A stretch of DNA of 64,000 nucleotides from Ascidiaceihabitans sp039975415 (GTDB taxonomy: Bacteria > Pseudomonadota > Alphaproteobacteria > Rhodobacterales > Rhodobacteraceae). Below, one piece after another: positions 24,631-33,372 of this stretch. Made by a program: the position numbers and the translations under genes. Below the pieces are notes generated by a model that saw only the letters and a list, made by a program, of their open reading frames with translations, searched no databases and had not been told where the DNA came from. Numbering within the stretch: the stretch's first letter is position 1; each line of letters opens with the position of its first letter. The stretch lies in the NCBI RefSeq assembly GCF_039975415.1, contig NZ_JBDWHD010000004.1; one strand, 5' to 3'.

Positions 24631-25779
24631 TTAGAAAAACACCCGTTCGATGCACCAATACGCACCGACCGCTGCAATCACACAAGACGCAGGGATCGCG
24701 ATGGCACGGCGATACCAGTCGCGCTTCATGAACCAGCCGACCAAAACAAATGCGATGGCAATGACAGTCAACTGACCGAATTCGACACCGACGTTAAAGC
24801 CGATCAGGGCCGGAATAAACTGTCCTTCAGGCAATCCGAATTCGCCCAGAACCGATGCAAAACCAAGGCCGTGCAGCAACCCGAACCCGAAAATTACAAA
24901 CGGGCGCCAGGGGCTTAATCCTGACGTAAAGATGTTTTCCACCGCGACATACACGATGGACGCGGCGATCAATGGCTCAACGATAGAGCCCGGCACATTC
25001 ACCCAGCCCATAGCCCCCAAAGCCAATGTGACGGTGTGCGCAAGCGTGAACGCAGACACCTGCCAGATCAGCGGACGCAACCGTGTGGACAGGAAAAACA
25101 GGCCCAGAACAAACAGGATATGATCAAGACCTTTGGGCAAAATATGATCAAAACCCACAGGGATGTAATTGACGAACGCCTGCCAAAGCGTGGCTTGGCC
25201 CCCGCCTGACAAGGCGATTTCGGGGCTGGATGTGCCGCCTTGCAGCAGGCCGGTGAAGGGTTCGTTCACCCCTTGTTGGCGCAAAACGAAAGCGCCGTTG
25301 CCAGCGGGCCAGTTGATGACCACACTTTGAGACGCCGGTGGCATGTAGACGTCCATCACAATGTTAGTCTGACGTGGTTGTTCAAGGTCGGTTGGATCGT
25401 TGAAGGCATAGCTGCCAAGTGACAGCGGCTGTGGTGCACCGTCTACCACCACCATCTGCTGGTTTGCCCAATCGCGCAGCAATTCAGGCAAGCGCTGCGC
25501 CAGATCTGATGCAGGCAGTGCGCGCAGCGTTTTGTAATCAGTGGTGCCTTCGGCGTCGTCGGTGTCTTCGATAACGTCCAGATCAATGTCCGCCAAAAAC
25601 GCTTCTGCGTTCAGCGTCATCTCGAACCGCAACACCGTGTCGTCGACCACAGTCATATCCGATAGCGTGGGCAGTACTTCGTGGGCGTGGCTCACAGTTG
25701 CGGCACACGCCAAGCAGATGCTTGACATCACAGCCCAAAGCCGCAGCTTAAGGCTTACCTGATTGAAAGCACCCACCAT
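24631..25779 (-). CDS. HupE/UreJ-family membrane protein
   Basis: A 382-residue protein. A signal-like segment ends near SHAHEV, a periplasmic domain of about 180 residues follows, then about six membrane helices. It has the His-rich HupE motifs: GFDHILPKGLDHILFVLGLF near residue 205, FTLAHTVTLALG and FGLLHGLGFASVLGEFGL. Relatives take up nickel or cobalt for hydrogenase or urease, but neither enzyme is in this window. The ATG at 25779 has GGAGA upstream. Its start codon overlaps that of the divergent DUF4198 gene within a single CATG, so each leader lies in the other coding region. Confidence 0.8.
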   Translation of the reverse strand: MVGAFNQVSLKLRLWAVMSSICLACAATVSHAHEVLPTLSDMTVVDDTVLRFEMTLNAEAFLADIDLDVIEDTDDAEGTTDYKTLRALPASDLAQRLPELLRDWANQQMVVVDGAPQPLSLGSYAFNDPTDLEQPRQTNIVMDVYMPPASQSVVINWPAGNGAFVLRQQGVNEPFTGLLQGGTSSPEIALSGGGQATLWQAFVNYIPVGFDHILPKGLDHILFVLGLFFLSTRLRPLIWQVSAFTLAHTVTLALGAMGWVNVPGSIVEPLIAASIVYVAVENIFTSGLSPWRPFVIFGFGLLHGLGFASVLGEFGLPEGQFIPALIGFNVGVEFGQLTVIAIAFVLVGWFMKRDWYRRAIAIPASCVIAAVGAYWCIERVFF

Positions 25780-26578
25780 GTCTATTCTCCGTTTCTCACT
25801 TGCTGCAGTTTTGGCACTTCATGTGCACTCTGCCGACGCCCATGAGTTTTGGATCGAACCGCAGGACTTTCAAGTCGAAAGTGGCGGTACGTTGATTGCA
25901 AATCTCAAAAACGGGCAGGAATTTCAGGGTTCTGACCTGGCTTACTTTTCGACCTCTACGACGCGGTTTGATGTGATCACCAATGGTAGAACGACGCCGG
26001 TCGAAGGGCGTATGGGGGACCGTCCTGCGTTAAGCACGCAAGCAACAGAGGACGGTTTGGTTGTGATCGTGCATGAAACGACCCCGTCACGTCTGAAGTA
26101 TGCGACCTGGGAAAAGTTTCAAAAGTTCGTAGATCACAAGGATTTTAAAGACATTGATGCGCGCCATGCGGCGTTGGGCGCCCCGCGCGAAGGGTTTCGT
26201 GAAAGCTACACCCGCCACACAAAAGCACTTATTGCGGTAGGGGATGGCGATGGTGCGGATGCGGCCTTCGGGTTGAAAACAGAATTCGTCGCCCGCACCA
26301 ACCCCTATGCATCTGACTTTGACGGTAGGATGTCTGTGGCCCTTTATCTGGATGGGACCCCCCGTGCTGATGCGCAGGTCGAAGTGTTTGATCGCGATCC
26401 CGACGGCGCTGTCACCATTACCTTGCACCGCACCAACGCACAGGGTGTGGCAGACATTGCTGTGACGAAGGGACATGATTACCTGTTCGACGCAGTTCAC
26501 CTGCAGCCCTACACTGGCGAAAAAGACGCGGTGTGGGAAACGCTTTGGGCCGCATTGACGTTCAGCGTACCGCAATAG
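25778..26578 (+). CDS. Exported DUF4198 protein (NikM-like)
   Basis: A 266-residue secreted protein. The signal peptide is MSILRFSLAAVLALHVHSADA, and the mature N-terminus starts HEFWIEPQDF, the hallmark of DUF4198 proteins, whose N-terminal His is thought to help bind nickel or cobalt. An Ig-like C-terminal half (ADAQVEVFDRDPDG, then GVADIAV) fits the family. Divergence from the HupE-type membrane protein supports a joint metal-handling role at the periplasmic side; this is inference. No TonB receptor or ABC permease is adjacent. A TTG frame extends five codons upstream. Confidence 0.75.
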   Translation: MSILRFSLAAVLALHVHSADAHEFWIEPQDFQVESGGTLIANLKNGQEFQGSDLAYFSTSTTRFDVITNGRTTPVEGRMGDRPALSTQATEDGLVVIVHETTPSRLKYATWEKFQKFVDHKDFKDIDARHAALGAPREGFRESYTRHTKALIAVGDGDGADAAFGLKTEFVARTNPYASDFDGRMSVALYLDGTPRADAQVEVFDRDPDGAVTITLHRTNAQGVADIAVTKGHDYLFDAVHLQPYTGEKDAVWETLWAALTFSVPQ

Positions 26579-26618
26579 TCGGTTGCACGCGGGTGCAAAG
26601 CGCTGCAAAACCAGACAC

Positions 26619-27512
26619 ATGATAAAACCATCTGACATTTTGTGTATTGGCTCTGTGCTTTGGGACGTGATTGGTCGTGCGCCTGCGGTGATGCGTCAGG
26701 GATCGGACGTGCCGGGGCGTATCACGCGATTGCCTGGTGGCGTTGCGATGAATATCGCGATGACATTGGCGCGCTTTGGCATGACCCCTGCCCTTTTGAC
26801 GGCGATCGGGCGGGACGCTGAAGGGGACGAACTGGTGGCGGCCTGCGAGGCGCGCGGCATGGTGACATCAACGATCTATCGGTCCGATGATTTGCCGACA
26901 GACCGCTACATGGCGGTTGAAGGCGCAAACGGTTTGATTGCCGCCATCGCTGACGCACATTCATTGGAAGCTGCGGGCGAAAAGATTTTGAAACCTCTGC
27001 ACAATGGCGAATTGGCAGACGCGGCCAATCCATATGGCGGGCTGATCGCCCTTGACGGGAACTTGACGCTGGATTTGCTGTCCAAGCTGGCCACAAGCCC
27101 GCTGACAGAACAGGCAGACTTGCGGGTGGCGCCTGCGTCCCCCGGAAAAGCGGAACGTTTGTCTCCGTTTATTAAATCGGGCCGTGGCACATTATATGTG
27201 AACCTCGAAGAAGCGGGTTTGCTGTGTCAGACCAGCTTTGAGGATGCGGCCAGCGCAGCTGCGGCCCTTTTGCAGCGTGGTGCGGCGCGTGTTCTGGTTA
27301 CCAATGGCGGTGAAGATGCCGCCGAAGGCACCGCGTCGAACGTGATCCACGCCACCCCACCGCAAGTTTTGGTCACGCGCATCACCGGTGCAGGCGACAC
27401 ATTTATGGCAGCCCATATTGCCGCCGAAGCACGCGGCGCAGGCCGTGCAGATGCCTTGGAACAAGCTTTGAAAGCTGCCGCAATCTACGTCTCAGGAGAC
27501 CCCGACACATGA
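26619..27512 (+). CDS. psuK: PfkB-family kinase, probable pseudouridine kinase
   Basis: A 297-residue ribokinase-fold kinase. It has the N-terminal GSVLWDVIGR, the sugar-binding PGGVAMNIAMTLARFG and the PfkB signature RITGAGDTFMAAH with the catalytic Asp near residue 259. It overlaps psuG by ATGA. That pairing is the standard arrangement for pseudouridine breakdown, in which PsuK phosphorylates pseudouridine and PsuG splits the product, so the substrate is inferred from context. The start is ATG 26619; the open frame runs further upstream but lacks similarity. Confidence 0.88.
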   Translation: MIKPSDILCIGSVLWDVIGRAPAVMRQGSDVPGRITRLPGGVAMNIAMTLARFGMTPALLTAIGRDAEGDELVAACEARGMVTSTIYRSDDLPTDRYMAVEGANGLIAAIADAHSLEAAGEKILKPLHNGELADAANPYGGLIALDGNLTLDLLSKLATSPLTEQADLRVAPASPGKAERLSPFIKSGRGTLYVNLEEAGLLCQTSFEDAASAAAALLQRGAARVLVTNGGEDAAEGTASNVIHATPPQVLVTRITGAGDTFMAAHIAAEARGAGRADALEQALKAAAIYVSGDPDT

Positions 27513-28420
27513 CCCTTATTACGCTGTCTGCCGAAGTGGCCGCCGCAAAAGCCGCAAACACGCCGGTTGTTGCGTTGGAAAGCACGATTATCACCCATGG
27601 CATGCCCTATCCGCAAAACCTGGACGTGGCCCGTCAGGTTGAGGCTGACATTCGTGCCGCAGGTGCCGTGCCAGCTACGATGGCTGTTATTGACGGTACG
27701 CTGCACGGCGGTCTGGAAGATGCACAGCTTGAGGCGTTGGCCCAAGCCAAAGGCGTGGCCAAGCTGTCGCGTGCCGATATGGCGGCTTGCATGGCCACAG
27801 GTGGCACAGGTGCGACAACCGTTGCGGCCACAATGATCGCGGCGCGTTTGGCGGGGATCGACGTTTTTGCCACCGGTGGCATTGGCGGCGCACATAAAGG
27901 ATCGGAGCTAAATTTCGACATATCGGCGGACTTGATGGAATTGGCCCAAACGCCTGTCACGGTCGTCGCGGCGGGCGCAAAGGCGATTTTGGACATTCCC
28001 AAAACGCTGGAAGTGCTGGAAACCGAAGGTGTGCCTGTCATTGCGTATGGTCAGGATGACATGCCCGCATTCTGGAGCCGCGAAAGCGGGCTGCGCGCGC
28101 CCCTGCGGATGGATGATGCGGCGCAGATTGCCGCAAGCCACAGGTTGCGGGTGCAAATGGGCATCCCCGGTGGGCAACTTGTTGGCAATCCGATCCCGCA
28201 GGATGCTGAAATTTCGGCCTCAACCCTCGCACCGATCATTGCGCAAGCTCAAAAAGACGCAGAGGCACACGGTATCAGCGGCAAAGGTGTAACGCCGTAT
28301 CTGTTGCAACGCATTTTTGAGCTGACCGACGGGCAATCGCTGACAGCCAACATCGCATTGGTGCGCAACAATGCAAAGCTGGCCGCCGACATTGCATCCC
28401 ATTTGTGCAAAATGGCCTAA
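27509..28420 (+). CDS. psuG: Pseudouridine-5'-phosphate glycosidase
   Basis: Cleaves the C-C glycosidic bond of pseudouridine 5'-phosphate to uracil and ribose 5-phosphate. The 303-residue product has the family patterns VVALESTIITHGMPYP near residue 21, GGTGATTVAATM near 100, FATGGIGGAHKG near 120 with metal-ligand residues, and the long C-terminal NPIPQ / TPYLLQRIFELT segments. It is translationally coupled to psuK. Together they recycle pseudouridine from RNA turnover. Confidence 0.95.
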   Translation: MTLITLSAEVAAAKAANTPVVALESTIITHGMPYPQNLDVARQVEADIRAAGAVPATMAVIDGTLHGGLEDAQLEALAQAKGVAKLSRADMAACMATGGTGATTVAATMIAARLAGIDVFATGGIGGAHKGSELNFDISADLMELAQTPVTVVAAGAKAILDIPKTLEVLETEGVPVIAYGQDDMPAFWSRESGLRAPLRMDDAAQIAASHRLRVQMGIPGGQLVGNPIPQDAEISASTLAPIIAQAQKDAEAHGISGKGVTPYLLQRIFELTDGQSLTANIALVRNNAKLAADIASHLCKMA

Positions 28421-28513
28421 AATTGATCGTGGTATTAGGCATTTACACGCCAGAGCCATTGTAGGCGCGCTTCAAAACGCATACCTCGGATAAAACCTAA
28501 TACGGAAGACCAG

Positions 28514-29233
28514 ATGAACACGCCTTTCGATCCGAACCAACCCAGAAAACCGGGCCTGTTTGCCCGTCTTCGGTCGTCCTTTTTGACGGGACTGGTGGTT
28601 GTGGCCCCTGTCGGGCTGACGATCTGGTTGATTTGGACAGTGGTGGGCTGGTTTGACGGTTTCGTCTTGCAAGTGGTGCCACGCAGCTATCATCCCGACC
28701 GCCTTTTGCAAACGTGGTTGGGGCTGGATGAAACCATTCAGGTCAACATCCGCGGTGTGGGCGTCGTGCTGTTTTTCCTGTTTACGATTATCGTGGGCTG
28801 GATGGCGAAAGGGTTCATCGGACGGTCGTTCATCCGTGCGGCCGAAGGGCTGGTAGAACGGACCCCCGTTGTGCGATCGATCTATTCCGGTATCAAACAG
28901 ATATCCGAGACGATTTTTGCCCAATCCGACCGGTCCTTTGAAAAAGCCTGTCTGATAGAATATCCAAGACGCGGCATGTGGGCCATCGGCTTTATTTCGA
29001 CCACAGCCAAGGGCGAAATCATGGCCAGCACGGGACATGGAAAAGACGAATTGCTAAGCATTTTTGTGCCAACGACACCGAATCCAACGTCCGGATTTTT
29101 GCTGTTTGTTCCGGCCAATGATGTGATCGAATTGGATATGAGCGTTGAGGATTCCGCAAAACTGGTGATCTCGGCCGGTCTTGTCTATCCGAACGGCAAA
29201 GACCCCACCCAACCGCCTGCCATTGACGACTAG
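28514..29233 (+). CDS. DUF502 family membrane protein
   Basis: A 239-residue inner-membrane protein. It has two predicted helices (about residues 19-42 and 76-98), followed by the DUF502 core TPVVRSIYSGIKQISETIF and FVPTTPNPTSGFLLFVP. The family is widespread and its biochemical role is not known to me. It starts 93 bases after psuG with GGAAG upstream, and it converges on the patatin gene. Function is left open. Confidence 0.85.
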   Translation: MNTPFDPNQPRKPGLFARLRSSFLTGLVVVAPVGLTIWLIWTVVGWFDGFVLQVVPRSYHPDRLLQTWLGLDETIQVNIRGVGVVLFFLFTIIVGWMAKGFIGRSFIRAAEGLVERTPVVRSIYSGIKQISETIFAQSDRSFEKACLIEYPRRGMWAIGFISTTAKGEIMASTGHGKDELLSIFVPTTPNPTSGFLLFVPANDVIELDMSVEDSAKLVISAGLVYPNGKDPTQPPAIDD

Positions 29234-29237
29234 AGCC

Positions 29238-29262
29238 ATCAGGTAGGGCTATCAGGTAGGGC
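29238..29262. repeat. Short tandem repeat, 13-bp period
   Basis: ATCAGGTAGGGC occurs twice (29238-29249 and 29251-29262) in the 52-base gap between convergent DUF502 and patatin genes. It is probably a slippage duplication; no function is evident. Confidence 0.7.
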
Positions 29263-29285
29263 CGCCGGGTCGCGCGACACCGCGG

Positions 29286-30317
29286 CTAGTTGAACATGTC
29301 TCGTAAATTCAGGCTCGACCGCTGGTTTAAATCTTCAAAATGGGCGTCCAGGAACCGTTTGGCCGCTTCTCGTCCCGCAACTCTGAGGGTTTGGATGATA
29401 TAGGCGTTGGGCACTGTCTTCGTGGCCACAGACAGAATATTCATCAGGGCATCGTCTGCGATCATATGCATGTGGACATGCGCCATTTGACCGGGCTGCA
29501 AAGTGCCGCTGTCCAGAAGCCTTTGCACAAAATCGATGGCTCGCATTTCGCGCAACAATGACGAATTGAAGCTGATTTCATTCAGCCGGTTCTGGATTTG
29601 TTGCGGGGTTGTTGGCAGTTCTTTGCGTTCCAGCGGGTTCACGTTGATGACAACGATATCTTCTGGCAGCGATGTGTCAAACAAGGGAAACAACGCAGGA
29701 TTACCCGTGTAGCCACCATCCCAGAACGCTTCGTCCTGACCGGTTTGTGTGTCAAACATCTCGACCGCCTGAAACAATGTCGGAAGACAGGCCGAAGCCA
29801 TAATCACATCAGGTGTCACTTCGCGCGCGTTGAACACACGCAGCTTGCCGTCGCGTACTCTGGTGGCGTTTATGAAAAGATCGGGGCCTTCGTCGGCGCA
29901 GACGCAATCGTAGCTTAGCGCGTTGACGATGGGTTTCAGCGGGTTGTTGTAAAACACACCATATGAATAGGGCGACACCATGCGCGTAAACGCCTCGCCC
30001 ACTGCATAGGGCCACGAATTTTCCAACGCCTTGCTGACGTTGTGCGCCCCCAAAGGCATCAGCCATTGCGTGATACCTTCGCTGTAGGCGCCGCTGACTT
30101 CCCCCCAAAGACTGGCCAGATTGTCCAAAGCACCTTGTTTGCCGTTCTGGATGATGCCGGATTTCACAGCCGCGCCATTCAATGCCCCCGCAGAGGTGCC
30201 AGACATGCCTGCGATTTCGATCCGGTCATCAGACAGCAGCGTTTCCAGCGCCCCCCACGTGAACGCGCCATGCGCACCACCGCCCTGCAAGGCCAGATTG
30301 ATCTGTTTGGTTGTCAT
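29286..30317 (-). CDS. Patatin-like phospholipase
   Basis: A 343-residue lipid acyl hydrolase with a Ser-Asp dyad. It has the oxyanion loop QGGGAHGAF (residues 11-19), the nucleophile Ser42 in GTSAG, and the Asp motif DGGYTGNP near residue 196. No signal peptide, so it acts in the cytosol or on the inner leaflet. I start at ATG 30317, which has GGAG six bases upstream, rather than at 30344. It is 79 bases downstream of 3-hydroxybutyrate dehydrogenase on the same strand, so a link to polyhydroxybutyrate metabolism is conceivable but unproven. Confidence 0.87.
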   Translation of the reverse strand: MTTKQINLALQGGGAHGAFTWGALETLLSDDRIEIAGMSGTSAGALNGAAVKSGIIQNGKQGALDNLASLWGEVSGAYSEGITQWLMPLGAHNVSKALENSWPYAVGEAFTRMVSPYSYGVFYNNPLKPIVNALSYDCVCADEGPDLFINATRVRDGKLRVFNAREVTPDVIMASACLPTLFQAVEMFDTQTGQDEAFWDGGYTGNPALFPLFDTSLPEDIVVINVNPLERKELPTTPQQIQNRLNEISFNSSLLREMRAIDFVQRLLDSGTLQPGQMAHVHMHMIADDALMNILSVATKTVPNAYIIQTLRVAGREAAKRFLDAHFEDLNQRSSLNLRDMFN

Positions 30318-30396
30318 TGTGCGCTCCGATTTGCGGTGAGACATTGGAATGCCTCTGGCGGGGGATTATTGGGAAAAAGACAAAGCGGACCCTGTT

Positions 30397-31182
30397 TTAC
30401 AGGGCTGTCCATCCGCCATCTACAGAGATCGTTGTGCCGGTGATTTGTGCCGCCGCATCCGAGCATAGAAAGACAGCTGTGCCCCCCATCTGTTCAGTTG
30501 TGGCGAATTCTTTCGAAGGTTGGCGTTTCAACATGACGTTCTGGATCACGTCTTCACGGCTCATGTCGTATTCTTTCATCGTGTCGGGGATTTGTTTTTC
30601 GACGATGGGGGTCAGCACATACCCGGGGCAGATTGCATTTGCCGTAATCGGTTCTTGTGCGGTTTCCAATGCAGTCGTTTTGGTCAGTCCGACGATGCCA
30701 TGTTTGGCCGCGATATAGGCCGCCTTGTAAGGTGACGCGGTCAGCCCGTGCGCGGAGGCGATGTTGACGACCCTGCCCCAGCCGGCCTCGCGCATCATGG
30801 GCAATGCAATTGCAGAGGTGTGGAACGCAGAGCTGAGGTTGATGGCGATGATGGCATCCCATTTGTCAGCCGGAAAATCAGGGATCGCGGCGACGTGCTG
30901 GATGCCTGCATTGTTCACAAGAATGTCGCAGCGCCCAGCGTCTGTGATCAAGCGACGACATTGGTCGCCTTTGGACATGTCGGCCTGAATGTAACGGGCC
31001 TTGGTGTTTGTTTCTTTTGAGATTTCCTCTGCGATGGCATGATCGTCATCGCGATCAGTGAAGGAATTCAAAACCACGTCAGCGCCCGCGCGGGCCATTT
31101 CCCACGCAATGCCCAAACCAATGCCAGAGTTCGAACCGGTGATAACAGCCGTTTTGCCCGCCAGTGAAATCTCGAATGCCAT
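30397..31182 (-). CDS. bdhA: 3-Hydroxybutyrate dehydrogenase
   Basis: Short-chain dehydrogenase of 261 residues that interconverts 3-hydroxybutyrate and acetoacetate with NAD, used in polyhydroxybutyrate breakdown. It has the coenzyme motif TGSNSGIG (15-22), NNAG near 91, catalytic Ser143 and Tyr156-x3-Lys160 in YKAAYIAAK. The HGLTAS and CPGYVLTPIVEKQI stretches are typical of the BdhA subgroup. The start ATG has AAGGAT upstream. The stop codon sits in a small CCCTG/CAGGG hairpin. The patatin gene follows. Confidence 0.92.
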   Translation of the reverse strand: MAFEISLAGKTAVITGSNSGIGLGIAWEMARAGADVVLNSFTDRDDDHAIAEEISKETNTKARYIQADMSKGDQCRRLITDAGRCDILVNNAGIQHVAAIPDFPADKWDAIIAINLSSAFHTSAIALPMMREAGWGRVVNIASAHGLTASPYKAAYIAAKHGIVGLTKTTALETAQEPITANAICPGYVLTPIVEKQIPDTMKEYDMSREDVIQNVMLKRQPSKEFATTEQMGGTAVFLCSDAAAQITGTTISVDGGWTAL

Positions 31183-31284
31183 GATGTGATCCTTGTTTTG
31201 ATGTCTGCTTGCTTTGATTGCACCATGTCATGCTGCAAGTGCGAAATAAATGGGGTGCACAGCATCGTGTGGTCGGATAGAGCC

Positions 31285-31362
31285 AAAAAAAAACGCCAGC
31301 GCGAAGCTGGCGTTAAGTTATTGAGGCAGGTTTCATACAGGCAAGAAACCTATCGAGCAGTG
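31285..31362 (-). ncRNA. Candidate small RNA with its own promoter and terminator
   Basis: On the minus strand, a promoter-like pair (31396-31369) is followed by about 78 bases ending in a strong intrinsic terminator. The terminator stem is AACGCCAGC (31314-31306), loop TTCGC, then GCTGGCGTT and a run of T reaching 31285. Upstream of it is a second hairpin, AGGTTTC...GAAACCT (about 31350-31328). No coding frame fits and no gene lies upstream on this strand, so the terminator needs its own transcript. Exact ends are estimates. It matches no RNA family I can name. Confidence 0.5.
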
Positions 31363-31368
31363 ACCCCT

Positions 31369-31396
31369 TTATAAGCAATCTAATGCCTCTGGCCAA
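31369..31396 (-). promoter_or_regulatory. Putative promoter of the small RNA candidate
   Basis: Minus-strand TTGGCC (31396-31391), a 16-base spacer and TTATAA (31374-31369), with GGGG just after. It is a reasonable sigma-70 match with a slightly short spacer. Confidence 0.42.
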
Positions 31397-31413
31397 GCTA
31401 AAAGTTTGATATT

Positions 31414-31428
31414 ACGTGGAACCCACGT
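31414..31428. promoter_or_regulatory. Palindromic operator candidate upstream of the peptide-binding protein
   Basis: ACGTGG-AAC-CCACGT is a perfect 6-bp inverted repeat, 48 bases before the start of the solute-binding protein gene and just upstream of the small RNA promoter. It could bind a dimeric regulator acting on either transcript. Confidence 0.4.
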
Positions 31429-31475
31429 TACCAAATTAGTTAACAAAACAAGGCCGAAACGGGATTGTCACGAAT

Positions 31476-33302
31476 ATGAACACAGTGTTTTTCCAACAGG
31501 CGTGGCGCGAAATGCGCCGATTGTCGCTGATATCTGCTCTGATTCTGGGTGCTAAATCCGGTTATGCAGAATCGGTACATGGCATAGCTATGTATGGAGA
31601 GCCTGCACTTCCACCGGATTTTGTGTCTTTGCCCTATGTGAACGCCGCCGCCCCCAAAACAGGGCGTATTGTGCTGGGCAACACGGGCGGTTTCGATTCT
31701 TTGAACCCGTTTGTCTTCAAAGGAACAAAGCCCTGGCAGTTACCTTTCTTAACGCATGAGACGCTGATGGGGCGATCTTTGGACGAACCTTTCACACTTT
31801 ACGGCCTTTTGGCCGAATCGATTGAAGTGCCGGACAACCGCAAATGGATTGAATTCAAGCTTCGAGACGATGCACGATTCGCTGATGGGACCCCTTTGAC
31901 GGTTAAGGATGTGATCTGGTCCTTTAAGACTTTGGGAACCAAGGGGCATCCGAAGTATCACGGGCTTTGGAACCAGATCGAAACGATTGAAGAAACCAAA
32001 CCGGGCCACGTTCGGATGACCTTTAACACCGACAACCGCGAACTGGTTATGCTGGTGGGGCTGCGTCCCATTTTGAAAGCAGCCCAATGGGACGGCAAAG
32101 ATTTTGCAAATGCAGCATTAAACGATATTCCTGTCGGCTCCGGCCCTTACAGCGTTACCGATTTTGAAGCAGGCCGCTTTGTGCAGCTGACCCGCAATCC
32201 GGACTATTGGGGCAAGGACGTGCCGTTTGTTCAAGGCACTCACAACTTCGACGCCATTCGCATCGATTTTTACGGCGATGGCGATGTTCTGCGCGAAGGG
32301 TTCAAGGCGGGCCAGATCTCGGCTGTGCGTGAATTCAATGCAGAAACATGGGCGCGGTCCTACGACTTTCCACGCGCACAGTCCGGTGATGTGGTGAAAA
32401 CCGAAATTCCCCATCAAAAGCCTTCGGGTATGACGGGGTTTGTTATGAACACGCGCAAAGCGCCGTTTGATGATTGGCGGGTGCGCGAGGCGATGATCCA
32501 GGCGTTTAACTTCGAATACATCAACGACACGTTTACGGGGGGCGCCCAACCGCGCATCACGTCGTATTTTTCAAACTCTGCACTGGCGATGAAACCGGGC
32601 AAAGCCGATGCGGATGTGACCAAATTGCTGGCGCCGTTTTCCGGCAGTATGCCACCCGATGCCATCAGCGGATACACCTTGCCCGCGTCCGACGGCAGTT
32701 TGCGCAACCGCAAAGGTCTGCGCCGGGCGATGAAACTTTTGGCACAGGCCGGGTATACAGTGGATGGCGGCATGATGCGCGATGCGTCCGGCACACCCTT
32801 GCGGTTTTCGATCCTTCTGCCAAAGGGCAGCACAGAAAATGCCGGTATCGCAGACATCTATATAGGTGCGCTGAAACGCCTTGGGATTGAAGTCACAATC
32901 GAGACAGTGGACGATGCGCAATTTGTCGAACGTACGGGCAGTTTCGCTTTTGATATGACCCATTTTCGCCGCGCACTTTCACTGTCGCCCGGCAACGAAC
33001 AGCGGTTCTATTGGGGCAGTGCCGCAGCCTCCCAAGACGGCAGCCGCAACCTGATGGGCGTTCAATCCCCTGCCATTGATGCCATGATCGATTCCATGCT
33101 GGCAGCACCTGACCAACAGCAATTTAATGCAGCAGTGCGGGCTTTGGATCGTAGTTTGATGGCGGGCAGATATGTCATTCCCTTTTGGTCTTTCACCACT
33201 GGTCGTATTGCCCATATGCGCGAAATGAAACGCCCTGATGTGATCCCCGCATATGGTGACGGGCCGTCCTATATGCCGCATGTCTGGTGGTGGCAGCCCT
33301 AA
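31476..33302 (+). CDS. Peptide ABC transporter substrate-binding protein (SBP family 5)
   Basis: A 608-residue periplasmic binding protein. A signal peptide (RRLSLISALILGAKSGYA) follows a 13-residue N-region. The family-5 pattern is clear: GLLAESIEVPDNRKWIEFKL, ADGTPLTVKDVIWSF, PVGSGPYSV and NPDYWGKD. YejA-type oligopeptide binders are the closest in layout. No permease or ATPase genes lie beside it, so it must share a transporter encoded elsewhere or act as a sensor/scavenger. The gene is preceded by a palindrome. Confidence 0.88.
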   Translation: MNTVFFQQAWREMRRLSLISALILGAKSGYAESVHGIAMYGEPALPPDFVSLPYVNAAAPKTGRIVLGNTGGFDSLNPFVFKGTKPWQLPFLTHETLMGRSLDEPFTLYGLLAESIEVPDNRKWIEFKLRDDARFADGTPLTVKDVIWSFKTLGTKGHPKYHGLWNQIETIEETKPGHVRMTFNTDNRELVMLVGLRPILKAAQWDGKDFANAALNDIPVGSGPYSVTDFEAGRFVQLTRNPDYWGKDVPFVQGTHNFDAIRIDFYGDGDVLREGFKAGQISAVREFNAETWARSYDFPRAQSGDVVKTEIPHQKPSGMTGFVMNTRKAPFDDWRVREAMIQAFNFEYINDTFTGGAQPRITSYFSNSALAMKPGKADADVTKLLAPFSGSMPPDAISGYTLPASDGSLRNRKGLRRAMKLLAQAGYTVDGGMMRDASGTPLRFSILLPKGSTENAGIADIYIGALKRLGIEVTIETVDDAQFVERTGSFAFDMTHFRRALSLSPGNEQRFYWGSAAASQDGSRNLMGVQSPAIDAMIDSMLAAPDQQQFNAAVRALDRSLMAGRYVIPFWSFTTGRIAHMREMKRPDVIPAYGDGPSYMPHVWWWQP

Positions 33303-33372
33303 ACCGCAGTTGCGTCATGGCCCCGTTACACCGCATGGATAAGCGCAATCAAATGCAAGATGGATCGACACT

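Noticed and set aside
30390..30404. CCCTG-TTTTA-CAGGG hairpin over the bdhA stop as a terminator
   Set aside because: Only a 5-bp stem with a delayed T-rich tail; too weak to list as a separate feature.
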